DNA of 64,000 nucleotides from Leptospira andrefontaineae. GTDB lineage: Bacteria; Spirochaetota; Leptospiria; Leptospirales; Leptospiraceae. Both the position numbers and the translations under genes were made by a program. Under the pieces are notes generated by a model. The model was given only the letters and a program-made list of their open reading frames with translations. It did not search any database and had not been told where the DNA came from. Below are positions 55,061 to 64,000 of the stretch, one piece after another (positions within the stretch are counted from its first letter, which is position 1; every line of letters begins with the position of its first letter). The DNA lies in NCBI RefSeq assembly GCF_004770105.1, contig NZ_RQEY01000005.1, forward strand, positions 186,001-250,000. Direction: 5' to 3'.

Positions 55061-56887
55061 CTAATTTTCCCCGGCCAAAAGTTTTCTGCGAAGCATCGTG
55101 AATTCTTTTAGAATAGCTCCGAGGAAGAGTTGTTTTTTTCTTTCCTCGTCCAGCTTATCTTTGTGGCGAAGAATATAAACTTCCGTTTTTCGGATTAAGT
55201 ATCTCAGATCTTCCCATTTTCCTAATGTATCTCTGAAGAGAGAAAGTAGATCTGCATAAACTTCTTCTTTTTTTTCCGGTTTGGAAAATTCATTTTTGAT
55301 CGTATCTATTCTTTCTAATAATTCTTTTTTGAATTCTGCAGGAGATCCTACCAATGTTTCCTGGATCAATTCAGGTTTCCAGGCAGGGAATTCTTTCCAG
55401 AAGTATTTGTGATCTTGGAATCCATTTAGGATCTGGGTAGCTTCTTCCGGTCCTATGTTTTCTGCGTTTTCTATTTTGGCACCTTGTGTGTTTACATTAT
55501 AGACCGGAAAGTCCAAGGATTTAGAGGATTCTTCAAACCAATGTCTGTATAAGTCCAATACATAATCAGTTAATACTTCTCCGCCAGTGACAGAAGGAAC
55601 GTATCTTGTATCTCTTTTTCGGACCACCGCTTCATTGATTTTTTCTAAACTTGTTTTTCTTGTGAGTAAGGTAAGCCATTTTTCATTATGATGGGTTCCG
55701 GTAGAATGGATCTCTCTTCCTGAATAAGCCAGATCTTGGCCAACTAAAAAGCAGGGCTTACATCCGAGACTTCTGAGTAGATCGAATGCAGTTGTGGCGA
55801 CACTTCCTCCGGATTGAACGTCTCCGATTGGTCCAAGCAAAGATTCTGCGCTAGAACTTCCCGCAGTCGCTTCTCTTTTTAATGCTCCGGAAGCATCTAC
55901 CAGGTATTTTGCAGTGATGCTGTGAACTACAGACTTGAATTTTAAATTTCTTAATATAGGAGGAGAGCTAACTAAGTCTGCGAATAATGGGATTGGCGAT
56001 GTATCTTCTCCTAAAAAATGGAATACGGAATGAGTTTGTGCATCTAATGTCATTACTCCATCAGGTATGATCCCGTATTTAAGAAGTACTTTGAGAGAAG
56101 TATCGCAAGACATTACAAAAACCTTATCTCTAATACTTTTGATCCATTCACATTGCCTGCGTAAGTTTGGACCTGCAGATACAAGTAGGGAAGGTGTCCC
56201 GTTAAATTTTTCCTTTAAGGATTCTATTTTGGTTTTAGGGCTTGGTGGTGATAAAAAGTTTGCAGTGTTAACAAGTGAATTTCTGACCCAAATTCTTTCG
56301 AATTCGAATTTGGTGAGTAGATCGCTCATCTTAGAAGATAAAATTTTTCTAAGTCGTATATCCGTTTCCGCATAGAACATTTCTTCCAAGGAAACACTTG
56401 CTGCGTTCCGCAGTATTCTGATACCTGAAACTCTTTCTACAGGAAGCGACTCCAAATAATTCCAGAGAAGAGAAAGTGAATTTTCTCCTAAGAATAAATG
56501 CCTCCCTGGGACTTCCATCACAGGTCCCAACCATTCTTCCCAAAGTGGAAAGAGTAGATCTCTGTCCTTATCTATGAGTAATAAAATTTGTCCCGGCTCT
56601 AATTTGGATTCTACCTCTCGGATCAAATGTGGATTTCCAAGCCCTAAAACTGCGACCAGATCTGTGGATTGTATCGAAACTGAATCCACCTGGCGTTTTG
56701 CTTGGGTAAAAGGAGAAACCGAACTTGCTAATGCTCTTCCTTTTTTAGAAAGAAAGAACTCGTTTTGGTTTTTTGCAGCTTCTAGTCGGAACTCCAACAG
56801 TTCTGTGGGAGGATTTTGGAAATACAGGCTGAGATAGGGTTTTTTCCCGAATATTTCTCTTGTTTTTTCCGGGAGATCGTGAGACAT
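55061..56887 (-). CDS. DUF115 / motility-associated factor glycosyltransferase-like protein
   Basis: This 608-residue protein has the central MAF_flag10/DUF115 domain: LLVSAGPNLRRQCEWI, VFVMSCDTSLKVLL, GIIPDGVMTLDAQ and KPCFLVGQDLAYS. In other bacteria such proteins add nonulosonic-acid sugars to flagellin; the acceptor here is unknown. I place the start at 56887 (MSHDLPEKTREIF), with AGGAG upstream; the frame is open for another 23 codons. It is divergent from smc. Confidence 0.85.
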   Translation of the reverse strand: MSHDLPEKTREIFGKKPYLSLYFQNPPTELLEFRLEAAKNQNEFFLSKKGRALASSVSPFTQAKRQVDSVSIQSTDLVAVLGLGNPHLIREVESKLEPGQILLLIDKDRDLLFPLWEEWLGPVMEVPGRHLFLGENSLSLLWNYLESLPVERVSGIRILRNAASVSLEEMFYAETDIRLRKILSSKMSDLLTKFEFERIWVRNSLVNTANFLSPPSPKTKIESLKEKFNGTPSLLVSAGPNLRRQCEWIKSIRDKVFVMSCDTSLKVLLKYGIIPDGVMTLDAQTHSVFHFLGEDTSPIPLFADLVSSPPILRNLKFKSVVHSITAKYLVDASGALKREATAGSSSAESLLGPIGDVQSGGSVATTAFDLLRSLGCKPCFLVGQDLAYSGREIHSTGTHHNEKWLTLLTRKTSLEKINEAVVRKRDTRYVPSVTGGEVLTDYVLDLYRHWFEESSKSLDFPVYNVNTQGAKIENAENIGPEEATQILNGFQDHKYFWKEFPAWKPELIQETLVGSPAEFKKELLERIDTIKNEFSKPEKKEEVYADLLSLFRDTLGKWEDLRYLIRKTEVYILRHKDKLDEERKKQLFLGAILKEFTMLRRKLLAGEN

Positions 56888-56964
56888 AATACTCCTAAGC
56901 ATTCCAGAGTCCGCCCGATTCTGGTCACTTGCAATCAATTTCCCAAAGAAACACAAAAATACAT

Positions 56965-59748
56965 ATGTATCTCAAAAGCCTGAATATTGTTGGATTCAAG
57001 ACCTTTGCGGACGAGACAGAAGTTCTTCTCGATCCGGGATTTACCGCAGTTGTAGGACCTAACGGTTCCGGAAAATCGAATATAGTCGACGCTTTAAAAT
57101 GGGTCTTCGGCGAAAAATCCGCCAAAGGTCTTCGTGGTGATAAGATGGATGATGTCATCTTTCACGGCTCCGAGGCTCGTAAACCTGCGGGCTTCGCGGA
57201 AGTCAGCGTAGTTTTCGATAATTCTTCCAAACTTATCAAGATGGATTATCCAACCATCAAATTGACCCGCAGATTATACGCGGATGGAAATAACGAATAT
57301 CTAATAAACGATTCTCGTGTCCAACGTAAGGAGATCGAAAAGATCTTACTCGATACTGGTATCGGAAAATCCAGCTATTCGATTATGGAACAAGGAAAGG
57401 TGGATCGTATCCTTCATTCCAAACCGGAAGAAAGAAGACTGATCTTCGAAGAGGCTGCAGGTATTTCCAGATTTAAGATGGAAAGACAAGAGGCTCTTAA
57501 AAAACTTTCCGACACGAACCAAAACCTTCTTCGTATCCAAGATATTATGAATACGATGAAGAAGGAGATGGAAGTTAAGGAAAAACAAGCAGAGAAGGCA
57601 GAAGAGTATTTTAAACTCAAACAAGAGCTGGATGAGACCGATAAGATCATCCGTTATATCAAATTCTCTACTTTAACTAAGAAGTATGAGACTTCTGAGA
57701 ATGAATTAAAAGAAATTAAAGAAAAGAACGTAGTCCTTCTAGAAAGAATTTCTGCAGAGACAGGCAGGATCGAAGAATTAGATCATCATAAGTCCGACTT
57801 GGAAAAGAAGGTTGCAGAGATTGACAAAAAACTCTTGGACCATCTCACTCAAACACAGATCCAAAAAGACAAGGTTGAGAGTAATAAAGGTATTATTCTA
57901 GATTATTCCGATCGAATTTCCGATATTAGAGAATCCTTAACTAAAGAAGAGTCCGCGCAAAGCCTTCTGCAGATCGATAAAGAAAAGCTCGAAAAAGAAG
58001 CGATCGATCTGGAAGGAGAAAGTAAATCTTTAGAACTTGGTATCGAAGATCTTCGTAAAAACAAAGCTGATATCGAATCTAAGATAGAAGCGGAGAATAC
58101 TTCCATCCAAGAGAAGGAAGCGAGAATTCTCTCCAATGACAAACGCCATGTGGAACTCCGAGAAAGACTAAAAGAGGTTATTTTTGACCTGATCTCTCAA
58201 TTGGAGTCCCGCAAAAAAGAAGCTCAATCCACAGAAGAGGAAAGAAATCGTCTGAAGGAACTCCTACTGGGCGAAGCGGATCGTATTCATTCCGTCGAAA
58301 CGGATCTAAAAATCGCTTTAGATTCTTACACTGGAGAAGAGACTAAAAACAAGATCTCCTATCTTGCTGGAAAATTGGAAACTGAAAAGTTTAGGTCTCA
58401 GTTAGGAAAATATTTCTCCTTAGAAGATAGTATCCGTACCTTATTATTTGATAGAGACGGGTTTTTATCCCAGAAAGAGGGCTTAGACCAAGAGATAGAA
58501 GATCTGATCTTAGAGAACGAAAATTTGACTCGTTCCATAAAAGAATCCGGATTGGCGATCGAATCTCTCCGAGAAGAAGCTGAAAATATCCGTGAAAAAA
58601 TCGTTTATTTAGAAAAACGAATCTTGGAGTTGAATTCCGAGAAGAATTCAAAATTAGAGTCGGCTAAATCTCTTACCGTAAGGATAGAAGAAACCCAAAA
58701 GAGAATTCTTGCCGCTCAGGAATCCATCAAAACGCTCGGCGCTAAAAAAACTGAATTCGAAAAAGAAGTGATCGAACTGGAACAACAGATCGAGAACCGA
58801 TATAACGAATTTTTGGAAATGAGCCGTGCACTTGATTCCGAAAAAGAAGCTCTTAGAAATATCGTAAAAGAGATCCAAGGTCTTAAAAACGAGATCCAGA
58901 AAAACCAAGAAGATTATAAGAACTTATTCCCTATCCTAACTGAAAAGGAAAAGGCAGTCTCCGTATATAAGGTACAGCTGGAGTCTTTCTCGGAAGAATT
59001 ATACAACGATTATTCTATCTCCGAGCAGGAACTTGCTGACGAGTTTAAGGATAGAAAACCTGAAAAAGGGGAAAGTGAGACAAAACTCAAACGTTTGAAG
59101 TCCGACATCCAAATGCTTGGTTCTATCAATCCGCTTTCTATCGAAGAATATCGAAACGTAAAAGAGATCTACGAACACCATCGTACTCAAAAAGAAGATA
59201 TAGAAAGATCTAAAAATGATATCACTGAGATCCTAAAGAATATCAACGAAGAGTCTGAGAAACTTTTCAGAGAAACATTTGAAAGGATCAGAGAGAATTT
59301 CCAGGAAACATTCTCTACACTATTCAACGGCGGAAAAGCGATGCTTGAGCTCGTGGATGGAGAGGATAGCTTAAACGCAGGAATCGAGATCATGGCGGAA
59401 CCTCCTGGCAAACATGTCCAAAACCTGAGATTACTTTCCGGTGGAGAAAAATCTTTAACAGCGATCGCACTCTTGTTTGCGATCTATATGGTAAAACCTT
59501 CTCCGTTCTGTTTCTTGGATGAGATAGATGCTGCACTCGATGAAGCGAATAAACTTCGTTTCTGCCAGATCTTGGATAAGTTCAAGGACAAGTCCCAGTT
59601 TGTGGTGATCACTCACGCGCAGTCTACGATCCATCGAGCAAATTCCATTTTCGGGGTCACAAACGAAGAGCCTGGAATTTCTAAAATTATCAGCTTGAGA
59701 CTGGACGAAGCTAGAGATTTTGCTGGAAGAGCGACCGAAGCAGTATAA
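56965..59748 (+). CDS. smc: Chromosome segregation protein SMC (short form)
   Basis: This 927-residue protein has an SMC N-terminal head ([17 protein letters not shown], Walker [26 protein letters not shown]) and C-terminal head (signature [19 protein letters not shown], Walker [14 protein letters not shown]). Long coiled coils lie between. Bacterial SMCs are usually about 1150-1190 residues with a globular hinge; here the middle (about 440-510) has no recognisable canonical hinge. The ATG at 56965 fits the conserved MYLK start; the upstream 12 codons overlap the shared promoter region. Confidence 0.93.
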   Translation: MYLKSLNIVGFKTFADETEVLLDPGFTAVVGPNGSGKSNIVDALKWVFGEKSAKGLRGDKMDDVIFHGSEARKPAGFAEVSVVFDNSSKLIKMDYPTIKLTRRLYADGNNEYLINDSRVQRKEIEKILLDTGIGKSSYSIMEQGKVDRILHSKPEERRLIFEEAAGISRFKMERQEALKKLSDTNQNLLRIQDIMNTMKKEMEVKEKQAEKAEEYFKLKQELDETDKIIRYIKFSTLTKKYETSENELKEIKEKNVVLLERISAETGRIEELDHHKSDLEKKVAEIDKKLLDHLTQTQIQKDKVESNKGIILDYSDRISDIRESLTKEESAQSLLQIDKEKLEKEAIDLEGESKSLELGIEDLRKNKADIESKIEAENTSIQEKEARILSNDKRHVELRERLKEVIFDLISQLESRKKEAQSTEEERNRLKELLLGEADRIHSVETDLKIALDSYTGEETKNKISYLAGKLETEKFRSQLGKYFSLEDSIRTLLFDRDGFLSQKEGLDQEIEDLILENENLTRSIKESGLAIESLREEAENIREKIVYLEKRILELNSEKNSKLESAKSLTVRIEETQKRILAAQESIKTLGAKKTEFEKEVIELEQQIENRYNEFLEMSRALDSEKEALRNIVKEIQGLKNEIQKNQEDYKNLFPILTEKEKAVSVYKVQLESFSEELYNDYSISEQELADEFKDRKPEKGESETKLKRLKSDIQMLGSINPLSIEEYRNVKEIYEHHRTQKEDIERSKNDITEILKNINEESEKLFRETFERIRENFQETFSTLFNGGKAMLELVDGEDSLNAGIEIMAEPPGKHVQNLRLLSGGEKSLTAIALLFAIYMVKPSPFCFLDEIDAALDEANKLRFCQILDKFKDKSQFVVITHAQSTIHRANSIFGVTNEEPGISKIISLRLDEARDFAGRATEAV

Positions 59749-59757
59749 TCTGGAATT

Positions 59758-60570
59758 GTGGCGGAATCAGACGATCTAATTATCGCAGGCAGAAGGTTCA
59801 AATCCAGGCTGTTTTTGGGCACCGGCAAATTTTCTTCCGGTGTCGCTTTGGAACAAGCGATCCATTCCTCCAAGACGGAAGTGGTGACTGTTGCACTACG
59901 CAGAGTGGATTTGTCTTCAACTGAAGATGATATTCTCACCAAGATCAACCGGGAAAAAATATTACTTTTGCCTAATACAAGTGGAGCAAGAGACGCAGAA
60001 GAAGCTGTCCGTCTTGCAAGACTTTCTCGCGAACTTGGAGGGGGCGACTGGGTAAAACTGGAAGTGACTCCTGATCCAGTTTACCTTCTTCCTGATCCTA
60101 TCGAAACTTTGAAAGCTGCTCAAATCCTTGTAAAAGAGGGATTTAATGTTCTGCCGTATATCAATGCAGATCCTATTCTATGTAAACATTTAGAAGATGC
60201 AGGCTGCGCTACAGTTATGCCCTTAGGTTCTCCGATCGGGACAAACCAAGGTATCCGCACCTTGGCAAATTTAGAGATTATTATAGAACAATCCAATGTG
60301 CCGGTTGTAGTGGATGCAGGACTTGGGTTACCTTCTCATGCGGCTCAAGCAATGGAATTAGGAGCAGATGCAGTACTCGTCAACACTGCTATCGCGATCG
60401 CAAAAGATCCGGCAAAAACAGCTTATGCATTCAAACTCGCTACGGAAGCGGGAAGGATCTCTAGATTGTATTCCAATTCCGGAATATCCACATCCAAAAA
60501 AGCTGCGGCCTCCAGTCCTCTCACAGGATTTTTAGAAGAAGAATCTAGAAATGTACACGGAGTTATTTGA
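59758..60570 (+). CDS. thiG: Thiazole synthase ThiG
   Basis: This 270-residue TIM-barrel enzyme forms the thiazole phosphate of thiamine from DXP, dehydroglycine and ThiS-thiocarboxylate. It has [40 protein letters not shown] and [22 protein letters not shown]. The start is GTG. It overlaps thiH by 20 nt. No thiamine riboswitch is seen upstream because smc ends 9 nt before. Confidence 0.96.
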   Translation: MAESDDLIIAGRRFKSRLFLGTGKFSSGVALEQAIHSSKTEVVTVALRRVDLSSTEDDILTKINREKILLLPNTSGARDAEEAVRLARLSRELGGGDWVKLEVTPDPVYLLPDPIETLKAAQILVKEGFNVLPYINADPILCKHLEDAGCATVMPLGSPIGTNQGIRTLANLEIIIEQSNVPVVVDAGLGLPSHAAQAMELGADAVLVNTAIAIAKDPAKTAYAFKLATEAGRISRLYSNSGISTSKKAAASSPLTGFLEEESRNVHGVI

Positions 60571-61687
60571 CCAAATCTCCTTCTCAGAAGCGAAGGAAAG
60601 AGTATTATCTAAATCTAAATTAGATATTGAGTCTGCGCTTCATAGTTCTCATTCCGGAAAACCTCTTAACTTCGAAGAATACCTTTCTTTATTACATCCG
60701 TCTGCTGATTCCTATTTGGAAGAAATGGCAGAATATTCTTTAGCTTGGACCAAAAGAAGATTTGGCAATACGATTTCTCTTTATATGCCGATGTATCTTT
60801 CCAATGAATGTAGATCTTCCTGCATATATTGCGGATTCAGTTTTGAAAACAAGATCCCCAGAAAAACTTTAAATGAGTCTGAGATCCGGGCCGAGTCGGA
60901 AGTTCTATACTCCAAAGGGATTCGACATCTTCTCATCCTAACCGGAGAAGACTATTCTATCACAAATTTAGAATATTTAAGATCTGCGGTAACTATTCTA
61001 AAATCCTATTTTGATTCCATCTCCATCGAAATTTATCCGATGGACCAAGAAAAATACGAGGTATTGATTGGAGAAGGGGTAGAAGGTTTAGTAGTTTACC
61101 AAGAGACCTATGATCCGGAGGTCTATTCTAAGTATCATCTACGCGGGATGAAAAAGAATATGAGATACAGACTGGATGCGCCTGATAGAGGGGGGCTTGC
61201 CGGGTTTCGTCGGATCGGAGTAGGCGCACTTCTTGGACTTTCGGATCCGTACGGAGAAATGTTCCGCCTTGCAGAACATGCATATTATCTTACAAAAAAA
61301 TATTGGAGAACTACGATCCAAATCTCTCTTCCTCGCATGAGACCCGCGGAAGGTGAGTTTGATAAGGCGATCTTTGTATCTGATAGAGAGTATGTTCGCT
61401 TCTTATTTGCACTTCGTCTTTTTTTACCGGATAGCGGACTCGTTCAATCCACAAGAGAATCTATTCGGATGAGAAACCATCTTGCAGGAATGCCTATCAC
61501 TCATATGTCCGTGGAATCTAGGACAGATCCTGGAGGTTATTCTGGTGGAGAAGAATTAAAACAATTCGAGATAGAAGATACTAGAAAGATCGAAGAATTT
61601 ACCGAGATGTTAAGGAAGAAGGGACTGGATCCGGTCTTTAAGGATTTCGACCGGGCATTTTTTCAAGTACCCGATCGAATGAATTAG
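60551..61687 (+). CDS. thiH: 2-iminoacetate (dehydroglycine) synthase ThiH
   Basis: This 378-residue radical-SAM enzyme splits tyrosine to supply dehydroglycine to ThiG. The cluster motif is [10 protein letters not shown] (C-x3-C-x2-C, near residues 88-95), after [28 protein letters not shown] and the C-terminal BATS-type segment follow. The presence of ThiH rather than the oxidase ThiO is notable in an aerobe. thiS, thiC, thiE and thiF are not nearby. Confidence 0.95.
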   Translation: MYTELFDQISFSEAKERVLSKSKLDIESALHSSHSGKPLNFEEYLSLLHPSADSYLEEMAEYSLAWTKRRFGNTISLYMPMYLSNECRSSCIYCGFSFENKIPRKTLNESEIRAESEVLYSKGIRHLLILTGEDYSITNLEYLRSAVTILKSYFDSISIEIYPMDQEKYEVLIGEGVEGLVVYQETYDPEVYSKYHLRGMKKNMRYRLDAPDRGGLAGFRRIGVGALLGLSDPYGEMFRLAEHAYYLTKKYWRTTIQISLPRMRPAEGEFDKAIFVSDREYVRFLFALRLFLPDSGLVQSTRESIRMRNHLAGMPITHMSVESRTDPGGYSGGEELKQFEIEDTRKIEEFTEMLRKKGLDPVFKDFDRAFFQVPDRMN

Positions 61688-61690
61688 AAC

Positions 61691-61978
61691 TTATTTTTTA
61701 CCTTTATAACTACCCATCAGGCAGCTATTAAAAGCAGTACACTGTCCTGCATGAGTTTCATAACAAGAAGTAACAGCTGAATAATTTTTACGGCAGGTAT
61801 TTAAACAGCCTGCTCCCACTTTTTGTTTATCTGCAGCGCTAAGTTTTTTTTGCCCTTCTACACAGTTTGTATAAAAATCACAGATCTGATTGCATGCTTG
61901 GCTTTGAGCGGAAACGGAAGAGAATCCGGCAAAAACCGTAGCGAGCAAGATTAGGGTTGCGAGGATTGTTTTTTTCAT
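61691..61978 (-). CDS. Small secreted Cys-rich protein
   Basis: This 95-residue protein has a signal peptide (MKKTILATLILLATVFAGF, cleavage likely after VSA). The mature part is about 70 residues with eight cysteines (ACNQIC, TNC, AGC, NTC, TSC, GQC, NSC). This suggests four disulfides in a compact helical fold, and a Lys-rich tail. It resembles Cys-rich small proteins seen only in Leptospira; the function is unknown. It starts 24 nt after the 3' end of tRNA-Met, with GGAG before the ATG. Confidence 0.85.
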   Translation of the reverse strand: MKKTILATLILLATVFAGFSSVSAQSQACNQICDFYTNCVEGQKKLSAADKQKVGAGCLNTCRKNYSAVTSCYETHAGQCTAFNSCLMGSYKGKK

Positions 61979-62001
61979 GGGTGTGTTTTCTCCAAAGGAC
62001 C

Positions 62002-62076
<75 letters not shown>

Positions 62077-62087
62077 TTATTCCTAGG

Positions 62088-62131
62088 AAATACCTTAAAA
62101 GGTATTTACCGGTCATTTTTTTTGAAATACC
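62088..62131. repeat. AAATACC/GGTATTT repeats upstream of tRNA-Met
   Basis: AAATACCTT-AA-AAGGTATTT (62088-62107) is a perfect 9-bp inverted repeat, and a third AAATACC lies at 62125-62131. TTGACA on the minus strand (62137-62142) is a possible -35 box, but no good -10 follows at the right distance. Confidence 0.5.
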
Positions 62132-62198
62132 GGCCTTGTCAAAGATTTCTCTCCGGGTGATTCGAAACCTTTCCTAGGCAAAACTGGCCTTATATTCT

Positions 62199-63446
62199 TT
62201 AATCAGACCTTTGCCCGATTAGAACGTTCCAGCTTTCGGGCGTTTTTCCGTTCCCTTTTTGTTCCGGATTTGGTAAATTTTTTCTTTCTAAGAGAAGATT
62301 TTCTAGACGAACCTGTAATGTTTTTCCTAAATTTTCCCACTCAGATCTTAGTTCTTCCGGAAAGGAAAGTTTAGAATGAGAATCTACCTGGGAGAGAAGA
62401 TCTGGAATCAATTTTTCTTCTATCTCCTTCTTCCTGAGTTGGAAATGTTCTGATAGGTCTTTCTGAGAATGTGAATATTCTTGTTCCAATCTTTTAAGAA
62501 GGAATCTGTCCGATCGTCCTGAATATTTATCCAATAAATGGATGACCTTTTCTTCAAAGATCGCTTCCATTCCGAGTTCTGTTTTTGGATGAAATTCTTT
62601 TTCAGTCCATTCTTTCAATTTGTTTAAAGCGTCTTTATATTGCGGTCTCTCTTCTATCCAACGAGAAACTAACTCTTCGTATGCTTCTGCAAGGATAGAA
62701 GAGAGTATTAGAAGTTGTAGTCCGAATGAAAAATAGATCTTAGGTTTAAAAACAAATCTATTCTCGGATTCGATTTTTCCAAGCGCAGATAAAACGGAGA
62801 AGTATTTGGAATCTGCTCTTTTATATACGAACTTTTGGATCGCTTCTTCTAAGTCTGAAGAAGATTCAGAGACTAATTCGTATTCGCCTATCTCCCTGAT
62901 ATCTGTCAAAGATCCTACAAAAAACGCTTTGGCTAAAGAGAAGGAGGAAGAATATCTTTTTCCATTCTCTTTTTTCCCCCATAATTTCCTTTCTAATAAT
63001 AGAGAATTTGAATGTTTCTCTTCTTCTTTCCAAACGATCTTAGGAATTGAATGGAGTTCTGTTTCTAAAATTTTACTTAAGTGTTCTTCGGATCTTTCTA
63101 TTTTTTCCAAAACATGAATATAAGAGTCTGTTAAGCTGTTTCCTTCGGAAGTCCAGAAGCAAAGTTTATTTCCGAATAATACCGGAGGGAGCATATAGGA
63201 GAAGGTAATTGAATTTGGGAACTCTACTTGGGTGAGAACAGGATAAGAGGGAAGGGTAGATAGTAGTTTAGAAGAAGGAACCCATTCTTCCAGCGGAACT
63301 AGATAGTATTCTTCGGCTCCATTTTCCTTTGCCCATGCCAACACGGATTGAAAATATTCTTTGGAGTTTGGAACTCCTACTTGGGCATCTCGCCTGTCTG
63401 AAAAAGAAAGTTCCGATGGACTAGGCCATTTGGCAAGGGTCTGCAT
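62199..63446 (-). CDS. Conserved hypothetical protein
   Basis: This 415-residue protein is not recognised. It has a mixed N-terminal half, one short hydrophobic stretch in the middle (YFSFGLQLLILSSILAEAY) that may be a buried helix, and a strongly helical, charged C-terminus (about 265-390) typical of coiled coil. There is no signal peptide. I chose the ATG at 63446, with GGGAGA 5 nt upstream; earlier in-frame ATGs at 63458 and 63500 lack such a site. It is divergent from glnA. Confidence 0.75.
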   Translation of the reverse strand: MQTLAKWPSPSELSFSDRRDAQVGVPNSKEYFQSVLAWAKENGAEEYYLVPLEEWVPSSKLLSTLPSYPVLTQVEFPNSITFSYMLPPVLFGNKLCFWTSEGNSLTDSYIHVLEKIERSEEHLSKILETELHSIPKIVWKEEEKHSNSLLLERKLWGKKENGKRYSSSFSLAKAFFVGSLTDIREIGEYELVSESSSDLEEAIQKFVYKRADSKYFSVLSALGKIESENRFVFKPKIYFSFGLQLLILSSILAEAYEELVSRWIEERPQYKDALNKLKEWTEKEFHPKTELGMEAIFEEKVIHLLDKYSGRSDRFLLKRLEQEYSHSQKDLSEHFQLRKKEIEEKLIPDLLSQVDSHSKLSFPEELRSEWENLGKTLQVRLENLLLERKNLPNPEQKGNGKTPESWNVLIGQRSD

Positions 63447-63675
63447 GGTTTCTCCCATGATTATATTTTGAGCGTAGTGTACCAAACTAGCGCAAGGCAA
63501 AGGACAGGTAGATCCAAAACCTTGGGTCTGAAAATTCTACCGAATCCATTCAATCGGAGTTTTTTACTGATTGCCTCAGGTTCAAGGATTTTTAGCCTGA
63601 GCATGGACTGCTTTTCTAGGGGCTCCTTCTTTTTTTACAAATAGGGAAGATACTTGCAAGATGGGTATTAGGATT

Positions 63676-63691
63676 TGGCACATCTCTTGCA
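63676..63691 (+). promoter_or_regulatory. Sigma-54 (RpoN) promoter of glnA
   Basis: TGGCAC (63676-63681) and TTGCA (63687-63691) have the invariant GG and GC exactly 10 nt apart, matching the -24/-12 consensus. Transcription would begin near 63702, leaving a leader of about 64 nt before glnA. This fits nitrogen control by an NtrC-type activator. Confidence 0.85.
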
Positions 63692-63706
63692 TAAACATAA
63701 GCAGGA

Positions 63707-63721
63707 CACGCTTTTCGCGTG
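63707..63721 (+). other. Small hairpin in the glnA leader
   Basis: CACGC and GCGTG form a 5-bp stem around TTTTC at the predicted 5' end of the glnA mRNA. It may protect the transcript; no stronger structure is visible. Confidence 0.3.
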
Positions 63722-63765
63722 CGAATTAGAGACCCCTAGTACAAACATATAGGAGATAAGTATCA

Positions 63766-64000
63766 ATGGCGAAAAATGCCGCAGAAGTGATCGCTTTCGC
63801 GAAAGCGAACAAGGTTCTTTTCTACGATTTCCGTTTTACGGATATTAAAGGAGCTTGGCACCACGTTTCTTACCACGTAGATTCCGTAGAAGAAGACACT
63901 CTAAAAGGACTTCCTTTCGACGGTTCTTCCATCCCTGCTTGGCAACCGATCCACAAATCGGACATGCAGTTGATCCCTGACCCAACTTCCATCTTTTTGG
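63766..64000 (+). CDS. glnA: Glutamine synthetase, N-terminal part (cut by window end)
   Basis: The frame starts at ATG 63766, with AGGAGA about 9 nt upstream, and is open to the right edge (78 codons). It reads [20 protein letters not shown], then [37 protein letters not shown] and LIPDPTSIF. This is the beta-grasp N-terminal domain of a type I glutamine synthetase, including the FDGSSI motif. The enzyme joins ammonia to glutamate. A sigma-54 promoter lies upstream. Confidence 0.95.
   Translation, partial: MAKNAAEVIAFAKANKVLFYDFRFTDIKGAWHHVSYHVDSVEEDTLKGLPFDGSSIPAWQPIHKSDMQLIPDPTSIFL

Overview
The window reads as a chromosomal segment of a spirochaete of the genus Leptospira. The evidence is the protein style (conserved Leptospira hypotheticals, spirochaete-type lipoprotein signal peptides, a Hint-containing giant protein), the frequent TTG starts, and the linkage of yajC/secD/secF to a ribD-ribE-ribBA cluster. 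By eye the G+C is around 40%, higher than in the classical pathogens, but this was not computed. Nearly all of the sequence is ordinary core chromosome. No insertion sequence, prophage, CRISPR array or rRNA was seen.

Layout. (1) 2-6628: the 3' part of a giant secreted or surface protein with a Hint autoprocessing domain and a C-terminal M23-type metallopeptidase fold, open at the left edge. (2) 6681-10016: a Fer4_19/CDGSH iron-sulfur protein, converging on a lipoprotein plus NAD(P)HX repair enzyme pair. (3) 10315-20540: the transcription/translation operon rimP-nusA-infB-rbfA-truB-rpsO-pnp, an M16 peptidase gene and dut. (4) 20755-21419: a VapBC toxin-antitoxin pair beside repeat-rich DNA. 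(5) 21568-36804: ftsK, a LolA-like carrier, a RodZ-like HTH protein, rimO, pgsA, trpD, yajC, a Lys-rich membrane protein, secD, secF, ribD, ribE and ribBA, all on the + strand. (6) 36801-39418, minus strand: pdxH, a prepilin-peptidase-like gene and an aminotransferase. (7) 39552-45869: a midasin-like AAA/vWA protein, smpB, der, plsY and an unknown gene. (8) 45921-46245: a compact unit made of a promoter-like site, a 70-codon gene and a strong terminator. (9) 46299-54998: an EamA transporter, an EAL protein with a small winged-helix-like protein, a heme oxygenase-MFS-TetR-thioesterase cluster with a long palindrome, an SH3-like lipoprotein, an SrkA-like kinase, and an SMI1/KNR4-like gene interrupted by an in-frame TGA. 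(10) 55061-61687: a DUF115 (motility-associated factor) gene divergent from a short SMC gene, then thiG-thiH. (11) 61691-64000: a Cys-rich secreted protein downstream of tRNA-Met, an unknown protein, and the start of glnA behind a near-consensus sigma-54 promoter.

How the genes work together. Region 3 is a classical RNA/translation operon covering ribosome maturation (RimP, RbfA), transcription elongation (NusA), initiation (IF2), rRNA/tRNA modification (TruB) and RNA decay (PNPase). Region 5 joins cell-envelope and export functions (LolA-like, RodZ-like, PgsA, YajC/SecD/SecF) to riboflavin synthesis. Region 9 pairs heme degradation with an efflux-type transporter and a TetR regulator.

Most worth a second look: the Hint/M23 giant protein; the SMI1/KNR4 gene whose reading frame continues 132 codons past a TGA; the two-module AAA plus degenerate-MIDAS vWA protein; the 927-residue SMC with no recognisable canonical hinge; the promoter/small ORF/terminator unit; the 28-bp palindrome covering the MFS stop and the tetR upstream region; and the dispersed CACGGAG-type intergenic repeats.
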